Shown here one piece after another: positions 25,371-33,324 of a DNA stretch of 52,556 nucleotides. The position numbers and the translations under genes were made by a program. The stretch covers positions 1-52,556 of the forward strand of contig NZ_VCNP01000038.1 of assembly GCF_006782915.1 (NCBI RefSeq), written 5' to 3'. Position 1 is the stretch's first letter. Every line of letters starts with the position of its first letter. This stretch comes from Streptomyces calvus (GTDB lineage: Bacteria > Actinomycetota > Actinomycetes > Streptomycetales > Streptomycetaceae). Below the pieces are notes generated by a model. It made no database searches, was not told where the DNA came from, and saw nothing but the letters and a program-made list of their open reading frames with translations.

Positions 25371-26372
25371 ATGTCGGGAGCCGCAAGCCGCCGGGTGGGG
25401 TGGATGGCCGTCGGCCTTCTCCTCCTGCTGCTGGCAGTGATGCTGAGTCTGGCGGTGGGCAGTCGCGCCACCGCGCCCTCGGTGGTCTGGGACGCGCTGG
25501 TGCACGGCGGGACGAGCCCCGACGCACAGGTCGTACGGTCGTTGCGGGTGCCGCGGACGGTCATCGGCGTGCTGGTCGGAGTCGCCCTCGCCATTGCAGG
25601 AACGGTTCTTCAGGGCATCACCCGCAACCCGATCGCCGAACCGGGCATCCTCGGCATCAGCCAGGGCGCCTCACTCGGCGTCGTCTGCGCCATCGCCTTC
25701 CTCGGCGTGCACTCGCTGACCGGATACGTCTGGTACGCGTTCGCCGGCGCCGGCGCCGCGGCCGTGTGCATCTACGCCGTCGCCAGCGGCGGCCGGGACG
25801 GTGCCTCACCGGTCAAGCTGGCCCTCGCCGGCGCGGCGATGAACGCCTTCCTCGCCTCCCTGGTCGCCGCGATCCTCACCACCGACGCCCGCGCCCTGGA
25901 CGAGTTCCGCTTCTGGGACGTCGGTTCCCTCAGCGGACGGGACGCGACCATCGCGGGCCAGGTCTGGCCGTTCCTGCTCGCCGGGCTGCTGCTGGTGCTG
26001 GCCATGGCGCGCGGCCTGGACGCGCTCGCGCTCGGCGACGACATCGCCCGCGGCCTCGGCCGCAACGTGGCGCTGCTGCGGGCGACCGGCGCGCTGGGCG
26101 CGACCGTGCTGACCGGCGCCGCGGTCGCCGCCGCGGGCCCGATCGCCTTCACCGGCCTCGCCGTTCCGCACATCGCCCGCGCGCTGGTGGGGCCCGCGCA
26201 CCGCTGGCTGCTGCCGATGGCCGCGGTGCTCGGCCCGGTGCTGCTGCTGCTCGCCGACGTGCTCGGCCGGGTGATCGTACGGCCCTCGGAGGTGCCGGTG
26301 GCCGTGATGACCGCGCTGGCCGGGGTGCCGTTCCTGGTGGTGCTGGTGCGCAGGAGGACGGTGGCGGCATGA
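25371..26372 (+). CDS. FecCD-family iron-siderophore ABC transporter permease 1
   Basis: 333 residues from the ATG at 25371 with GGAGAGGG upstream (an in-frame GTG at 25353 has no ribosome site and overlaps the iron box). About nine to ten membrane segments. FecCD hallmarks include SLRVPRTVIGVLVGVALAIA, GTVLQGITRNPIAEPGILGI and the coupling stretch FTGLAVPHIAR that contacts the ATPase. It forms an operon with the second permease (4-bp ATGA overlap), the ATPase and, after an interval with its own iron box, the binding protein. Confidence 0.93.
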   Translation: MSGAASRRVGWMAVGLLLLLLAVMLSLAVGSRATAPSVVWDALVHGGTSPDAQVVRSLRVPRTVIGVLVGVALAIAGTVLQGITRNPIAEPGILGISQGASLGVVCAIAFLGVHSLTGYVWYAFAGAGAAAVCIYAVASGGRDGASPVKLALAGAAMNAFLASLVAAILTTDARALDEFRFWDVGSLSGRDATIAGQVWPFLLAGLLLVLAMARGLDALALGDDIARGLGRNVALLRATGALGATVLTGAAVAAAGPIAFTGLAVPHIARALVGPAHRWLLPMAAVLGPVLLLLADVLGRVIVRPSEVPVAVMTALAGVPFLVVLVRRRTVAA

Positions 26373-27478
26373 CGGACCTGCGTACCGGACGGACCGGCTC
26401 CGTCCCGAAGGCCGCGGGGCCCGGACGGCTGCGGCCCGCCGGGCACACCGTGCTGCGGCCCGGGCACGGCGGCAGCTTCCTGCTGCACCGCAGGAGCATG
26501 GTGCTGGCCGTCGTCCTCGCCGTCTCGCTGGCGGCCGCCGTGGTGGCGTCGCTGTGCGTCGGCGAGTCCTTCGTCGCACCCGGCGAGGTGGTGCGGGTCC
26601 TGCTGGGCCTGCCCAGCCAGAGCGAGCTGGTGGTCGGCACGCTGCGGCTGCCGCGCCTGGTGACCGGGCTGCTGGTGGGCGTCGCGTTCGGGATCTCCGG
26701 CGCGCTGATCCAGACCGTCGCCCGCAATCCGCTCGCCAGCCCCGACGTCATCGGCGTGACGCACGGCGCGGGCGCGGCGACGGTCGCCGCGATGACCTTC
26801 GGGCTCACCTCGTACGCCGTCCTGCCGTACGTGTCGGTCGCGGGCGGGCTGCTCGCCGCGCTGCTCGTCTATCTGCTCGCCTGGCGGGGCGGGCTCGCCG
26901 CGTCCCGGTTCGTACTGATCGGCATCGGCATCTCGGTGGCGCTCGGCGCGCTGACCCGGCTGCTGGTGACCAAGGGCGACTACCTCGTCGCCCAGCAGGC
27001 GAAGACCTGGCTCACCGGCTCGCTCAACGGCCGCGGCTACGACCAGGCGGCGCCGCTCGCGACGGTCCTGCTGCTGCTCCTGCCGCTGCTGCTGTGGGCG
27101 GCCCGGGCGCAGCGCGGCTCGGCGTTCGACGACGACACGGCCACCGCCCTCGGCATCCGCCTGGACCGGGTGCGCCTCGGGCTGAGCCTGCTCGGTGTCG
27201 TCCTCGCGTCCGTGGCGACCGGCGCCGCCGGGCCCGTCGACTTCGTGGCGCTGCTCGCGCCGCAGATCGCCCGCCGGCTCGCCCGCACCCCGCACATCCC
27301 GCTGGTGTGCTCCGCGCTGACCGGCGCCCTGATCGTGGTCGTCGCCGATCTGCTGGCGCGCCGGCTGCTGTCGCCGCTGGAGCTTCCGGTCGGCGTGTTC
27401 ACCGCCCTGGTGGGCGCCCCTTATCTGATGTGGCTGATCGTCCGCACCCGTACCAGCCGTTCCGGAGGAACCGCGTGA
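26369..27478 (+). CDS. FecCD-family iron-siderophore ABC transporter permease 2
   Basis: 369 residues; the ATG at 26369 overlaps the previous stop (ATGA), so translation is probably coupled. A ~40-residue basic, soluble N-terminal tail precedes the membrane part. FecCD motifs: TLRLPRLVTGLLVGVAFGIS, ALIQTVARNPLASPDVIGVT and the coupling helix VDFVALLAPQIARRL. It forms the second half of the hetero-dimeric channel with permease 1. Confidence 0.93.
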   Translation: MTDLRTGRTGSVPKAAGPGRLRPAGHTVLRPGHGGSFLLHRRSMVLAVVLAVSLAAAVVASLCVGESFVAPGEVVRVLLGLPSQSELVVGTLRLPRLVTGLLVGVAFGISGALIQTVARNPLASPDVIGVTHGAGAATVAAMTFGLTSYAVLPYVSVAGGLLAALLVYLLAWRGGLAASRFVLIGIGISVALGALTRLLVTKGDYLVAQQAKTWLTGSLNGRGYDQAAPLATVLLLLLPLLLWAARAQRGSAFDDDTATALGIRLDRVRLGLSLLGVVLASVATGAAGPVDFVALLAPQIARRLARTPHIPLVCSALTGALIVVVADLLARRLLSPLELPVGVFTALVGAPYLMWLIVRTRTSRSGGTA

Positions 27479-28287
27479 TGGGCAACCGTCTCACCGCCCA
27501 GGAACTCACCCTCGCCTACGAGGACCGCACGGTCGTCGACGGCCTGGACGTGGAGATCCCCGACGGGAAGGTCACCGTCATCGTCGGCCCCAACGCCTGC
27601 GGCAAGTCGACGCTGCTGCGCGCCCTGGGCCGGCTGCTGAAGCCCCGCAGCGGCGCGGTGCTCCTCGACGGCACCGACCTGTCCCGGCTGCCCAGCCGGC
27701 GCATCGCCCAGGTGATCGGGCTGCTGCCGCAGACGCCGGTGGCCCCGGAGGGGATCACGGTCGCGGACCTGGTCTCGCGCGGACGGCAGCCGCACCAGAA
27801 GTGGTGGCAGCAGTGGTCGGAGACGGACGAGACGTCCGTCGCTCAGGCGCTGGAGCGCACGTCCACCGCCGATCTGGCGGAACGTCCGGTCGACGCGCTG
27901 TCGGGCGGCCAGCGCCAGCGCGTGTGGATCGCCATGGCCCTCGCCCAGGACACCGACCTGCTGCTGCTGGACGAGCCGACCACCTACCTGGACATCGCCC
28001 ACCAGGTCGAAGTGCTGGACCTGGTACGGCAGTTGAACCGCGAGCGGGGCCGGACGGTGGTGGCGGTGCTGCACGACCTGAACCAGGCCGCCCGCTACGC
28101 CGACCACCTGATCGCCATGAAGGCCGGACGGATCGTGGCGCAGGGGCCGCCCGCCGGGATCGTCACGGCGGAGCTGGTGCAGGAGGTGTTCGGGATGGCG
28201 TCGGTGGTGGTGCCGGACCCGGTGACCGGGGATCCGCTGGTGGTGCCCGGACCGCCGCGCCAGGCCGGGCCCCGCACCGGCGAGTGA
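27478..28287 (+). CDS. Iron-siderophore ABC transporter ATPase (FecE/FepC type)
   Basis: 269 residues; its ATG (27478) overlaps the TGA of permease 2 by one base, with GGAGGAA upstream. Walker A GPNACGKST (37-45), Q-loop LLPQTPVAPEG, signature LSGGQRQR (141-148), Walker B LLLLDEP (161-167), D-loop YLDIAHQ and H-loop VLHDLNQAARYADH are all intact. The tail is Pro-rich. It powers the two FecCD permeases. Confidence 0.95.
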   Translation: MGNRLTAQELTLAYEDRTVVDGLDVEIPDGKVTVIVGPNACGKSTLLRALGRLLKPRSGAVLLDGTDLSRLPSRRIAQVIGLLPQTPVAPEGITVADLVSRGRQPHQKWWQQWSETDETSVAQALERTSTADLAERPVDALSGGQRQRVWIAMALAQDTDLLLLDEPTTYLDIAHQVEVLDLVRQLNRERGRTVVAVLHDLNQAARYADHLIAMKAGRIVAQGPPAGIVTAELVQEVFGMASVVVPDPVTGDPLVVPGPPRQAGPRTGE

Positions 28288-28331
28288 TCGGAACCACACG
28301 CTCCGGGTATGGCCGATCCCTAAGATTCTCA

Positions 28332-28350
28332 TAAGGTAAGCCTCGCCTTA
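28332..28350. promoter_or_regulatory. Second iron box, before the siderophore-binding protein
   Basis: TAAGGTAAGCCTCGCCTTA, with TAAGG...CCTTA arms and about 13 of 19 matches to the iron-box consensus. It lies 40 bp before the binding-protein ATG, so this gene can be derepressed separately from the permease/ATPase operon. Confidence 0.8.
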
Positions 28351-28389
28351 GTTTTTCCCGAGTTTTCACCGTACGACGGGAGTCCTCCC

Positions 28390-29433
28390 ATGTCCGTCCG
28401 CCGCCGCGGCCTCTCCGCCGCAGCCCTGGCCCTCGCCGCCGCTCTCTCCCTGTCGGCGTGCGGTTCCTCCGGCGGGGAGGGCGCCTCCGCCGAGTCCTCC
28501 GCCGGAGCCGGCGACAAGAAGGCCGTGGCCCAGGGCGGGGACGACTTCGCCGACGCGGCCGCCAAGACCGCGGCCATGGGCACCGACGCCGAGCCCGGCG
28601 AGTGGCCGCGCACCATCACCCACGCCATGGGCGAGACCGAGCTGAAGGCCCAGCCGCGGCGCGTCGTCGTCCTGGACGTCGGTGAGCTCGACAACGTCGT
28701 GTCGCTGGGCATCGAGCCGGTCGGCCTCGCCCCGACCGAGGGCTCTCCCGAACTGCCCTCCTACCTCAAGGACGACGCGGGCAGCCCGAAGAACGTCGGC
28801 ACCATCAACAACCTCAACCTCGAGGCGATCGCCGCGCTCGAGCCCGACCTGATCCTCGGCAGCCAGCTGCGCGCCGCCGACAAGTACGACGAGCTGTCGC
28901 AGATCGCGCCGACCGTGTTCTCCCTGCGTCCGGGCTTCACCTGGAAGGAGAACTACCTCCTCAACGCCGCCGCCCTGGACAGGACCGCGGAGGCGAAGCA
29001 GAAGCTCGCGGCCTACGAGAAGAAGGCGAAGGCCCTGGGCGAGCAGCTCGGCGCCGACAAGCCGACCGTCTCGATGGTGCGGTACCTGCCCGACGGCGTC
29101 ATCCGCCTGTACGCCAACGCCTCGTTCATCGGCACGATCCTGAAGGACGCCGGCATCCCGCGCCCGAAGAACCAGGACATCGACGACCTGGCCGCCGAGA
29201 TCAGCGCCGAGAACATCGACCAGGCCGACGCCGACTACATCTTCACCGGCGTCTACGGCGACCCGAAGGCCACCGACAAGTCCAAGGCCCAGGGCAACCC
29301 GCTGTGGAAGAACCTCGGTGCCGTCAAGGCCGGCCACGCGTTCGACGTCCCGGACGAGACCTGGTACCTCGGTCTCGGCGTGACGGCCGCCGAGGAGGGC
29401 CTCGCCGACCTGGAGCAGCGCCTCACCCAGTAG
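28390..29433 (+). CDS. Iron-siderophore-binding lipoprotein (FepB/FhuD type)
   Basis: 347 residues, ATG at 28390. Lipobox LSAC with the lipid-bearing Cys at 24, then a Gly/Ser/Ala linker. The class III binding-protein fold begins at RRVVVLDVGELDNVVSLGIEP; the long backbone-helix region holds LNLEAIAALEPDLILGS, and the end has GAVKAGHAFDVPDETWYLGLG. It delivers a ferri-siderophore to the FecCD permeases encoded just upstream. No siderophore biosynthesis gene is in the window, so the ligand may be a self-made siderophore from another locus or a xenosiderophore. Confidence 0.93.
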   Translation: MSVRRRGLSAAALALAAALSLSACGSSGGEGASAESSAGAGDKKAVAQGGDDFADAAAKTAAMGTDAEPGEWPRTITHAMGETELKAQPRRVVVLDVGELDNVVSLGIEPVGLAPTEGSPELPSYLKDDAGSPKNVGTINNLNLEAIAALEPDLILGSQLRAADKYDELSQIAPTVFSLRPGFTWKENYLLNAAALDRTAEAKQKLAAYEKKAKALGEQLGADKPTVSMVRYLPDGVIRLYANASFIGTILKDAGIPRPKNQDIDDLAAEISAENIDQADADYIFTGVYGDPKATDKSKAQGNPLWKNLGAVKAGHAFDVPDETWYLGLGVTAAEEGLADLEQRLTQ

Positions 29434-29437
29434 CGTC

Positions 29438-29518
29438 CCGCCGGCCCGCCCGGCGGCCGATGCCCCCGCGACCCGACCCGCGCGCAACACTTCCGGGGAG
29501 GGCGGGGGGGGCATCGGC
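29438..29518 (+). terminator. Two hairpins downstream of the siderophore-binding protein
   Basis: A small perfect stem CCGCCGG/CCGGCGG (29438-29444 with 29450-29456) lies 5 bp after the stop. A larger one pairs GCCGATGCCCCC (29456-29467) with GGGGGCATCGGC (29507-29518) across a ~39-nt loop. Confidence 0.55.
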
Positions 29519-29564
29519 GTTCCGGGGCCGGCCGCGCTCCGGCACCGATGACCGTTCATGTGCG

Positions 29565-29577
29565 TGAATCTGATTCA
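29565..29577. promoter_or_regulatory. Perfect 13-bp palindrome TGAATCTGATTCA
   Basis: Six-base arms around a central T, in AT-richer DNA immediately upstream of the -35 of the pectate-lyase promoter. This is a suitable position for an activator or a second repressor site. Confidence 0.5.
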
Positions 29578-29589
29578 GCGTCACAGGTA

Positions 29590-29634
29590 TTGACGCGCTC
29601 ACGTCACCGCATCTAGCGTCACCAGCAAGCGCTT
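29590..29634 (+). promoter_or_regulatory. Promoter and LacI-type operator of the pectate-lyase gene
   Basis: TTGACG (29590-29595), an 18-bp spacer, and TAGCGT (29614-29619) form a good vegetative promoter. AAGCGCTT (29627-29634), inside CAAGCGCTTTCC, is the core of LacI/GalR-family operators and would overlap the transcription start. Carbohydrate-controlled repression is inferred. Confidence 0.65.
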
Positions 29635-29735
29635 TCCCCCCATCCTTCCACGGGACACCCGCACCACCGTCCCGTTCAAGGACGCGAACAGACGCTCATC
29701 TCGTCCCACCAGCCCCCACGAACTGGAGACGAACG

Positions 29736-30902
29736 ATGCACCTGAGCCACGCCCTCGCCGCCGCCGGTCTGCTGGCCGGCTCGCTCGTCGCGCTGTCCGG
29801 CACACCGGCGCAGGCCGCCTCCGAGCTGTACGTGGCGCCCGGCGGCAGCGACAGCGCCTCCGGCACACAGTCCGACCCGACGACGCTGACCTCCGCGATC
29901 GAGCGCATCGCCCCCGGCGGCACCATCCACCTGCGCGGCGGCCGCTACGACCACGCGCAGACGGTCACCATCCCCGCGGGCAACAACGGCACCGCGGCCG
30001 ACCGCACCCAGCTCGTCGCCCACGCCGGTGAGACACCGGTGCTGAACTTCTCCGCGCAGAGCGAGAGTTCGTCCAACCGCGGGCTCGCCGTGAACGGGTC
30101 GTACTGGCACATCAAGGGCCTCGTCGTGGAACGCGCCGGGGACAACGGCATCTTCGTCGGCGGCAGCCACAACGTCATCGAACGCACGGTGACGCGCCAC
30201 AACCGCGACACCGGCCTGCAACTGTCCCGGACGACCTCCGACACCCCGCGCGACCAGTGGCCCTCCCACAACCTGATCCTGAGCGCGGAGTCGCACGACA
30301 ACGCCGACTCCGACGGCGAGGACGCCGACGGCTTCGCCGCCAAGCTCACCTCCGGGCCCGGCAACGTCTTCCGGTACGCCGTCGCGCACCACAACATCGA
30401 CGACGGCTGGGACCTCTACACCAAGTCGGAGACCGGCCCGATCGGCGCGGTGACCATCGAGGACTCCCTCGCCCACGGCAACGGCACCCTCTCCGACGGC
30501 ACCCAGAACTCCAGCGGCGACCGCAACGGCTACAAGCTCGGCGGCGAGGACATCGGGGTCGACCACGTCGTCCGGCGCAGCATCGCCTACGACAACGGCA
30601 AGCACGGGTTCACCTACAACCGGAACCCCGGCTCGATGACCGTCTCGGGCAACGTCTCCGTCGACAACGCCGAGCGCAACTTCTCCTTCGACGCCGGGAC
30701 GTCCGTGTTCCGCGACAACACCTCCTGCCGCGGCGACGACGGTTCGAACGACAAGACCGTCGGCGACGCCGACGGCTCGAACCAGTTCTGGACCGGCTCC
30801 AACGGCTCCCGGTGCGCGGACTACTCCGGCGCCCTGGACTGGTCGTTCGCCGCGGACGGCAGCCTGGACGTCACCTTCGGCGGCAACAGGGTGACGCCGT
30901 GA
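29736..30902 (+). CDS. Secreted right-handed parallel beta-helix protein, pectate-lyase-like (PL9 type)
   Basis: 388 residues, ATG at 29736 with GGAGACG upstream. Signal peptide to about residue 28 (LSGTPAQAAS). The mature protein begins ELYVAPGGSDSASGTQSDPT, the usual start of secreted beta-helix polysaccharide lyases. A ladder of short Asn/Gly-rich rungs follows (NGIFVGGSHNVIERTVTRHN, GLQLSR, VAHHNIDDGWDLYTK, RNGYKLGGEDIG). The DGWD and YKLGG stretches resemble PL9 exopolygalacturonate/pectate lyases. An extracellular pectin-degrading role is likely; another polysaccharide is possible. Its promoter carries a LacI-type operator. Confidence 0.78.
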   Translation: MHLSHALAAAGLLAGSLVALSGTPAQAASELYVAPGGSDSASGTQSDPTTLTSAIERIAPGGTIHLRGGRYDHAQTVTIPAGNNGTAADRTQLVAHAGETPVLNFSAQSESSSNRGLAVNGSYWHIKGLVVERAGDNGIFVGGSHNVIERTVTRHNRDTGLQLSRTTSDTPRDQWPSHNLILSAESHDNADSDGEDADGFAAKLTSGPGNVFRYAVAHHNIDDGWDLYTKSETGPIGAVTIEDSLAHGNGTLSDGTQNSSGDRNGYKLGGEDIGVDHVVRRSIAYDNGKHGFTYNRNPGSMTVSGNVSVDNAERNFSFDAGTSVFRDNTSCRGDDGSNDKTVGDADGSNQFWTGSNGSRCADYSGALDWSFAADGSLDVTFGGNRVTP

Positions 30903-30929
30903 CCCCGTGACGGCCGCGGCCACCGCGTT

Positions 30930-30959
30930 CGGCCCGCCCGGAGGTCTCCGGGCGGGCCG
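30930..30959. terminator. Perfect 14-bp-stem terminator between convergent genes
   Basis: CGGCCCGCCCGGAG (30930-30943) is the exact reverse complement of CTCCGGGCGGGCCG (30946-30959), so the real loop is a few bases around GGTC. It serves the pectate-lyase and sugar-binding protein genes. Confidence 0.85.
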
Positions 30960-30966
30960 TGCGGCG

Positions 30967-32100
30967 TCACAGCAGGCCGATCTCCGCGCAGGCCGCCGCG
31001 TACTTCTCGGTGCAGATCTCCTCGACGGTGTAGACGGCGTCCTGGATCACCGTGTCCTCGATGTTCTCCCTGGTCAGCGCGACCACCGGGACCAGCATCG
31101 CCGGGATGTCCCGCTGCGTGGGGCTGTCCACCCGCTCCCGGGCCAGCGCGTCGAACTGGATCGAGCGGTCCTGCACCTTGGCCACCGCCATGTCCGCGGC
31201 ACCGGTCGCCTCCAGCAGGAAGGACTTGTACACCGTCATGTACTGCGTGCCGGCGACGATCCGCTGCACCGCCGCCAGGTCCGCGTCCTGCCCGGTCACC
31301 GGCGGCAGTTCGGTGGCGCCCGCGTCCTGCAGCGCCTCGATGACGGCGCCGGCCATGCCGTCGTTCGCCGAGTAGACGGCGGCGACGTCGCCGAGGCCGA
31401 CCTCCTTGATCGCCTTGCGCATGTTCTCGGCGGCGACCTCGGGCAGCCACTTGGTGGTGTCGTACGACTTGACGATGTCGACGTGGCCGTCCAGTTCGCT
31501 GAGCGCGCCCTTCTTGAACAGGGCCGTGTTCGGGTCGGCGGGCTCGCCGTTCATCATGACGACCTTGCTCTTCTCCGCCGCGTCGCCGAGCGCGTTCACC
31601 AGGGCACGGCCCTGCACCTGCCCGACGAGTTCGTTGTCGTGCGAGACGTAGGCGTCGATCGGGCCCTGGGCCAGCCGGTCGTAGGCGATGACGGCTATGC
31701 CCGCCTCCTTCGCCCTGCGCACGTCCGGCTCGACGGCCTCCGCGTCGACCGCGTCGACCACGATCGCGTCGACGTCGTCGGCGACCATCTTCCGGAACTG
31801 CTCGCTCTGCCGTTTCTCACTGCCCTCGGCGTTGGCGTAGACGACCTTGCCCTGCTTGTTGGTGAGGGAGGAGATCCGCTCCTTGATGAGGGGATAGTCG
31901 AACTTCTCGAAGCGTGCCGTGTCCCGGTCGGGCAGCAGCAGGCCGACGGTGATGTCGTAACTCTTGCGGGAGGACGCCGAGTCGGCCCCGTCACCGGATC
32001 CGCCGACGACACCGCAGGCGGTGAGCGACAGGGCGGAGAGACCGGCGGTCAGGGCAAGGGTGACACGACGTACACAGTGGGGGGTGGTACGGGGGATCAC
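30967..32100 (-). CDS. Sugar ABC transporter substrate-binding lipoprotein (xylose/ribose, periplasmic-binding type I)
   Basis: 377 residues from the GTG at 32100 with GGAAGG upstream. Lipobox LTAC (Cys 29). The type I fold is recognised from YDITVGLLLPDRDTARFEKF, ADDVDAIVVDAVDAEAVEP, AGIAVIAYDRL, YSANDGMAGAVIEAL and LPPVTGQDADLAAVQRIVAG, closest in style to xylose-binding ChvE/XylF proteins. No ATPase or permease gene is beside it in the window, so it either works with a remote transporter or is an orphan sensor. It is convergent with a secreted pectate-lyase-like gene, so uptake of plant-wall sugars is an attractive guess. Confidence 0.88.
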   Translation of the reverse strand: MIPRTTPHCVRRVTLALTAGLSALSLTACGVVGGSGDGADSASSRKSYDITVGLLLPDRDTARFEKFDYPLIKERISSLTNKQGKVVYANAEGSEKRQSEQFRKMVADDVDAIVVDAVDAEAVEPDVRRAKEAGIAVIAYDRLAQGPIDAYVSHDNELVGQVQGRALVNALGDAAEKSKVVMMNGEPADPNTALFKKGALSELDGHVDIVKSYDTTKWLPEVAAENMRKAIKEVGLGDVAAVYSANDGMAGAVIEALQDAGATELPPVTGQDADLAAVQRIVAGTQYMTVYKSFLLEATGAADMAVAKVQDRSIQFDALARERVDSPTQRDIPAMLVPVVALTRENIEDTVIQDAVYTVEEICTEKYAAACAEIGLL

Positions 32101-32403
32101 GTGAGGTGCCTTCCGGGCGATCGTGCAGCGTGGGCGACCAAACGACTGGACGGCCGACGCGGCACCATCCGTGCGGCGTCAAGGCCAACTTCCGTCTCAG
32201 GCCCGAACGTTGTTGTGAGCAGTGTGTCCATTGTGCGGTGGTGCGACGGTCATGCTCACGACCCCCACGCGAGCTGTGCAGAGAATGTGCGCAGGAGCAG
32301 CACACAGACTGCACACAGTCGGGGGTGGCGCTCGTTAGCGTTGCTGTGCCCTGATCCCGGACCAGCCGCCCCTTGGGGCGTCGGTACGTCACCTGAGGAA
32401 GAC
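32101..32403. promoter_or_regulatory. Divergent intergenic region with inverted repeats
   Basis: 303 bp between the sugar-binding protein (minus) and the zinc-ribbon protein (plus), clearly less GC-rich than the genes. It contains GTGAGCA (32215-32221) with its inverted copy TGCTCAC (32253-32259), and a perfect hairpin-palindrome GACTG-CACA-CAGTC (32307-32320) amid CACACAG repeats. It probably carries both promoters; no ORF is supportable. Confidence 0.5.
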
Positions 32404-33294
32404 ATGGACTACTGCTCCACGTGCCGCCGACATCTGAACGGCGCCTTGGTCTGCCCCGGCTGCGGTGCCTACGCCCCCGACATCGCGCCCGTCCTCGGCG
32501 CCGCCGGGACCGCTGCAACGGCAGCGGCAGCGGCCGGTTCCGCGGACGGTGCGCTCTTCACCGAGGGCGCGGCGGCCGGTGCGGGCACGCCGTCCTCCGA
32601 CGAGGCGCCGCTCGCTGCGGCCGCGGCCGCCGGCACCGGCCGGGCGGCCCGGCGGCGGCAGCGGGCCCGCTGGAAGAAGACCCAGCGGCGCGCCCTGGTC
32701 GCGACGGCCGTGGCCATGGTCGGCGGCGGCATCACCCTCGCCTCGCTGGACCGGGGCACCGGAGACGGCGCCCAGGCCGCCTCGGCACCCGACCTGAAGG
32801 GCATGGGCGGCAAGAGCCCTCTGGACCGGTACGGCGACCCGTCCATACCGACGCCCGGACCGGAGCACACCGAGGAGTCGTCCGAGGCGGACGACGAGCG
32901 CACCCGTCCCGCCGACGACACCCCTGCGTCCAACGCCCCCTCCGACACCCGCACGGACGGCGCCGCCGCCTCGGGCTCGGCGGTGTCCACCCAGCCCCGC
33001 ACCACCTCCCCGGACACCGGCTCCGGCGCGCGCCAGAACACGACGACCGGCGGCGACAGCGGCTCGGACAGCAGCGCGGGCAGCGGCTCCGACGGCGGCT
33101 CGGCGACCGGCGGTTCGGCCCCGTCCACCCAGCCGTCGACGCCGCCCCCGGCCGCCGACGACAGCACCGGGACCGGCTCGGACAGCGGCGCCGGCCAGGA
33201 CACCGGCGGCTCCGAGCCCGCCCCCAGCACCCCGCCGGCCACCACCCCGGACTCCGACCGGCTCTGCCTGCTGGTCATCTGCCTCGGCAAGTGA
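32404..33294 (+). CDS. Zinc-ribbon protein with one membrane segment and long Ser/Gly/Thr tail (SCO2400-like)
   Basis: 296 residues, ATG at 32404 with GAGGAAG upstream. The N-terminus MDYCSTCRRHLNGALVCPGC holds two CxxC knuckles (a zinc ribbon). An Ala-rich region and a strongly basic patch (RRRQRARWKKTQRR) precede a single membrane helix near residues 97-117 (LVATAVAMVGGGITLASL). The rest is a disordered, extracellular-type tail rich in Ser, Thr, Gly, Asp and Pro, ending in a short Cys motif LCLLVICLGK. The opening resembles what I recall as the SCO2400 family; that is memory, not a search. A regulator or wall-spanning protein is possible. Confidence 0.8.
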   Translation: MDYCSTCRRHLNGALVCPGCGAYAPDIAPVLGAAGTAATAAAAAGSADGALFTEGAAAGAGTPSSDEAPLAAAAAAGTGRAARRRQRARWKKTQRRALVATAVAMVGGGITLASLDRGTGDGAQAASAPDLKGMGGKSPLDRYGDPSIPTPGPEHTEESSEADDERTRPADDTPASNAPSDTRTDGAAASGSAVSTQPRTTSPDTGSGARQNTTTGGDSGSDSSAGSGSDGGSATGGSAPSTQPSTPPPAADDSTGTGSDSGAGQDTGGSEPAPSTPPATTPDSDRLCLLVICLGK

Positions 33295-33324
33295 ACCGGC
33301 GGCGGGCCGACGGCCGCCCGTACC

